Part shown: in pieces, positions 4,122 to 6,414 of the stretch
How the letters are laid out: each line of letters starts with the position of its first letter
Numbering within the stretch: position 1 is the first letter of the stretch
Assembly (NCBI GenBank): GCA_012962055.1
Contig: DTYD01000128.1
Coordinates: 1-6,414 of the forward strand
Direction: 5' to 3'
From: Hadesarchaea archaeon
Lineage (GTDB): Archaea > Hadarchaeota > Hadarchaeia > Hadarchaeales > Hadarchaeaceae
Length of the DNA: 6,414 nucleotides
Notes under the pieces: model-generated
Databases searched by the model: none
What the model was told of the DNA's origin: nothing
The model's input: the letters and a program-made list of their open reading frames with translations, nothing else
Made by a program: the position numbers and the translations under genes

Positions 4122-5840
4122 ATGCGGTATGGGATACTGGCCGAGGCTTTTGAAAAGCTTGAGAAAACGGCATCGTACCTCGAGAAGAACTTGGTGATCG
4201 TGGAGCTGCTGAAGCGGACGCCGAGCGAGGAGATGGAGCGGGTCGTTCTGCTTTTGCTCGGCAGGCCCTGGCCGGCGTACGTTTCCAAGGAGACAGGCGT
4301 GGGAATGCAGCAGCTCAAGAAGGCGGTCGCGAAGGCCTCCGGTTACTCTTCTTCAGAGGTTGATAAACTGATGCGTGAAACGGGAGACCTAGGCGAAGTG
4401 GTCCGGCAACTCATGGCAAAGAAGAGGCAAGCCACGCTCTTCGCGGAGGAGTTGACCGTCGAGAGGGTGTTCGATAAGGTCAAGCAGCTCCCGGAGATTA
4501 CCGGCGAAGGTTCTGTGGACCGGAAGATAGATCTCATCTCAGAACTTCTCACAAGCGCGAGACCCGTCGAGGCGAAGTTCGTGGTCCGGACGGTGCTGGG
4601 CGATCTCAGGATAGGTGTGGCGGAGGGCAGGCTGAGGGACGCAATCGCCAAGGCCCTCAATTTAGACCCTGAAAAGGTCGAGCACGCGTACATGCTCACG
4701 ACGGATTACTCTGTCGTCGCAAAGGCAGCTGCGGAGGGCGGGGAAAAGGGCCTCAAGCGCCTCGGGGTATCCGTCGGCCACCCGGTTAATCCCATGCTGG
4801 CGCAGCGGGCGGAGGACGTGGATGAGATACTGGAACGGATGAACGGGAAGGCCGCGTTTGAGATAAAGCTGGACGGAATCAGGATCCAGGTGCATAAGGA
4901 CGGGGATCTGATTCAGCTCTTCACGAGACGGATGGAGGATTACAGCAGCATGTTTCCGGACCTGACCCCGCCGCTGAAGAAATCCCTGAAGCCGAGGCGT
5001 GCGATCGTGGACGGGGAACTGGTGGCGATCGACAAGCGCACCGGGAAGCCCATGCCTTTCCAAGAGGTGCTGAAGCGCCGCCGTAAGTACGAAATCAAGG
5101 AGGCATCCGAGCAGATCCCAGTAGAGATACAGCTCTTTGACGTGCTGCTGGCCGATAAAAGGACCATGATTGATGAGCCCTATATCAAGCGCAGGGCGAT
5201 GCTCGAAAAAATAGTGGCCGGGGCAGAAGGCAAGGTGGGGGTGGTCGAACAGCGCGTGCTCAGCAAAAAGGATGAAGTTCAAAAGTTCTTGAACAGTGCT
5301 GTGAAAATAGGGCACGAGGGGCTGCTGGCGAAGGACCTGAATTCCAGCTACCGCGCAGGAAAGAGGGAGTTCGTCTGGCTGAAGCTCAAGCCCGCCATGG
5401 AGGCGCTGGATCTCGTGGTGGTCGGCGCTCTTTACGGGCGAGGAAGGCGGGCTGGCTACTATGGGAGCTACATTCTTGGGGCCCTGGATGAGGACACAGG
5501 AAGATTCAAGACGGTCACAAAGTGCGGTTCTGGTTATACTGACGAGGACTTGGAAACGCTCACAAAACTCTTCAAGGAAATCCAGGTCAAAAAACCTCAC
5601 CCAGATGTTGATATCGATATTGAGTGCGATGTCTACTTCGATCCGAATGCGGTGTTCGAGGTGGTATACGAAGAAATCCAGGAGTCTCCGGAACTGAAAC
5701 ACACCTCAACTTTCGGTCTTCGTTTTCCTCGCTTCGTGAAACTTAGACCTGACAAGGGCCCCACGGATGTTACTACAGTACAGGAAATAAGGGAACTTTT
5801 CGAACTGCAGGAAAAACGGAAATCGAAGACGCGGACTTGA
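4122..5840 (+). CDS. lig: ATP-dependent DNA ligase (archaeal replicative type)
   Basis: Seals nicks in duplex DNA (Okazaki fragments, repair) through an enzyme-AMP intermediate. From ATG 4122 it has 572 residues, typical for archaeal ligases. The N-terminal DNA-binding domain spans about 1-215 (MRYGILAEAFEKLEKTASYLEK opens it as in relatives). In the nucleotidyltransferase domain, motif I is K249-LDGIR with K249 as the adenylated Lys. Motif III-like FTRRMEDYS is at 267-275, FDVLLAD follows, motif IV EGLLAK is at 399-404, and motif V WLKLKP at 419-424. The OB-fold domain ends with LRFPRFVKLRPDK (about 533-545). A TTG at 4113 would add three residues, but the family start favours ATG 4122. TTTTA at 4086-4090 could be a weak promoter element; read-through from dacZ is equally possible. 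All catalytic motifs are intact. Confidence 0.96.
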   Translation: MRYGILAEAFEKLEKTASYLEKNLVIVELLKRTPSEEMERVVLLLLGRPWPAYVSKETGVGMQQLKKAVAKASGYSSSEVDKLMRETGDLGEVVRQLMAKKRQATLFAEELTVERVFDKVKQLPEITGEGSVDRKIDLISELLTSARPVEAKFVVRTVLGDLRIGVAEGRLRDAIAKALNLDPEKVEHAYMLTTDYSVVAKAAAEGGEKGLKRLGVSVGHPVNPMLAQRAEDVDEILERMNGKAAFEIKLDGIRIQVHKDGDLIQLFTRRMEDYSSMFPDLTPPLKKSLKPRRAIVDGELVAIDKRTGKPMPFQEVLKRRRKYEIKEASEQIPVEIQLFDVLLADKRTMIDEPYIKRRAMLEKIVAGAEGKVGVVEQRVLSKKDEVQKFLNSAVKIGHEGLLAKDLNSSYRAGKREFVWLKLKPAMEALDLVVVGALYGRGRRAGYYGSYILGALDEDTGRFKTVTKCGSGYTDEDLETLTKLFKEIQVKKPHPDVDIDIECDVYFDPNAVFEVVYEEIQESPELKHTSTFGLRFPRFVKLRPDKGPTDVTTVQEIRELFELQEKRKSKTRT

Positions 5841-6105
5841 CATGTCTTCGGAAATTAATTAGGGGGGTGCAGACTTTCAATCGAAGTCCCCGTCTGTCTC
5901 AACGAACTTCACTGTAAAGCAAATCCTAGAGATGAGACGCCCGCGTCGGTTTTTCCCCTCATAACGCCTTTCTTCCATTCTTCGTGCTGGGATCCTCAGC
6001 AAAGATAACAGTTGAACGATCCTTTTAACAGAACTACCAGCCCGGATCTGAGCTCTGTTTTTTCCGACTTAACCGGAAGCTACATGGTGCATCCTGCTCA
6101 TTACT
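5841..6105. other. Convergent intergenic spacer between ligase and DHH gene
   Basis: 265 bases with no confident gene. It contains several small dyads: GACTT/AAGTC (5872-5876, 5884-5888) with a possible GGG/CCC extension; CAGAC/GTCTG (5870-5874, 5892-5896); ATGAG/CTCAT (5932-5936, 5958-5962); and GCTG/CAGC around GGATCC (5986-6000). A doubtful 33-codon ORF runs on the minus strand from 5978 to 5877 (ATG to TGA), in a frame open from about 6085, with no good ribosome binding site. No tRNA or C/D-box RNA was recognised. Confidence 0.5.
5936..5954 (+). terminator. Short GC hairpin followed by T5, possible ligase terminator
   Basis: GACGC (5936-5940) and GCGTC (5943-5947) flank CC and are followed by GG and five T residues (5950-5954), about 95 bases after the ligase stop. 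The loop is tight, so the outer pairs would open. A T6 tract at 6058-6063 is another possible stop for plus-strand transcripts. Weak evidence. Confidence 0.3.
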
Positions 6106-6414
6106 TTACAGAAGGATGTCTGTCATCTTGTTTGAGATGAGCAGCTCCTCAAATTTCTCTAGGAACTCTGGCACCCTCCCCTCGTCAACCTGAGCACCGC
6201 AGGCGACGGCGTGTCCTCCGCCTTCCCCGCCCACGAGCGCCGCCGCTTCCCGTATCGCCCGCGCCATGTTCAAACCATTCAAGAAGAGGAGCTTGGAGCA
6301 TCGCGCCGATATCTTTGCGACACCGTCCTCACGGACTATCCCCACCAGCGGTTTGTAGGGGTCGCATCCTCGGTTTCCGAGAGTGAGCCCAGCGATGGTT
6401 CCGATGAATATCTC
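6106..6414 (-). CDS. DHH/DHHA1 phosphoesterase (archaeal RecJ/GAN-like nuclease), C-terminal end, partial
   Basis: The frame is open to the window edge, giving the last 102 residues and a TAA stop; the N-terminus and the catalytic DHH domain lie outside. The visible part begins EIFIGTIAGL, continues NRGCDPYKPLVGIVREDG and AKISARCSKLLF, and carries the DHHA1 signature EGGGHAVACGAQVDEG before a closing helix EFLEKFEELL. This GGGH...A-GA pattern with a preceding KIS-R strand is typical of RecJ-family nucleases. In archaea these include GAN, which binds the GINS replication complex and degrades single-stranded DNA, and related DHH nucleases. A GTG at 6345 is only an internal Val codon. The gene converges on DNA ligase. 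Family is clear; which archaeal RecJ-like paralogue cannot be told from this end. Confidence 0.85.
   Translation of the reverse strand, partial: EIFIGTIAGLTLGNRGCDPYKPLVGIVREDGVAKISARCSKLLFLNGLNMARAIREAAALVGGEGGGHAVACGAQVDEGRVPEFLEKFEELLISNKMTDILL

Noticed and set aside
4662..5702. Long open frame on the minus strand (346 codons) inside the ligase gene
   Set aside because: It is antisense to a complete ligase with all catalytic motifs, and its translation is rich in His, Leu and Arg without any family pattern; a shadow of biased codon use.

Overview
The window looks archaeal. It carries an ATP-dependent DNA ligase of the archaeal/eukaryotic type, an archaeal-type diadenylate cyclase (DacZ architecture), a split two-subunit class I (Fe-S) fumarase, a short archaeal DUF192 protein and the C-terminus of an archaeal DHH/DHHA1 (RecJ/GAN-like) nuclease. 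Several genes start at GTG or TTG, several have near-leaderless starts with TATA-like boxes about 25-30 bases upstream, and T-rich tracts follow gene ends. A euryarchaeal-type organism fits best; I cannot name a genus from this stretch.

Layout. Bases 1-164: an AT-rich leader with one copy of a direct repeat, a stem-loop with poly-T, a 22-base tandem repeat and two identical 14-base dyads around a TATA-like box. Bases 165-1171 (+): a two-gene accessory module of a winged-HTH/MNT nucleotidyltransferase and a HEPN protein, coupled by a GTGA overlap. Bases 1193-1255: a second copy of the direct repeat and stem-loop/poly-T element. Bases 1267-2681 (-): fumarase beta and alpha genes, coupled by a TTGA overlap. 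Bases 2730-3137 (+): a DUF192 protein, divergent from the fumarase. Bases 3194-4075 (+): c-di-AMP synthase. Bases 4122-5840 (+): DNA ligase. Bases 5841-6105: a 265-base convergent spacer with several small dyads, T-tracts and one doubtful 33-codon ORF. Bases 6106-6414 (-): the 3' end of a DHH/DHHA1 phosphoesterase gene cut by the window edge.

How the genes work together. The fumarase pair makes one heteromeric enzyme of central carbon metabolism. DacZ makes c-di-AMP; ligase and the DHH nuclease are replication/repair proteins. DacZ and ligase are co-directional, 46 bases apart, and could share a transcript. The MNT-HEPN pair resembles a type VII toxin-antitoxin-like module inserted beside housekeeping genes.

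The most interesting part is the MNT-HEPN module. It is bracketed by a 36-base direct repeat (35/36 identical). Each copy continues into a stem-loop plus T-tract whose arms differ between copies only in ways that keep or improve pairing. The first gene has a dense operator-like array over its putative promoter. The HEPN protein keeps the Arg and Tyr of the RX4HXY motif but has Ala at the His position.
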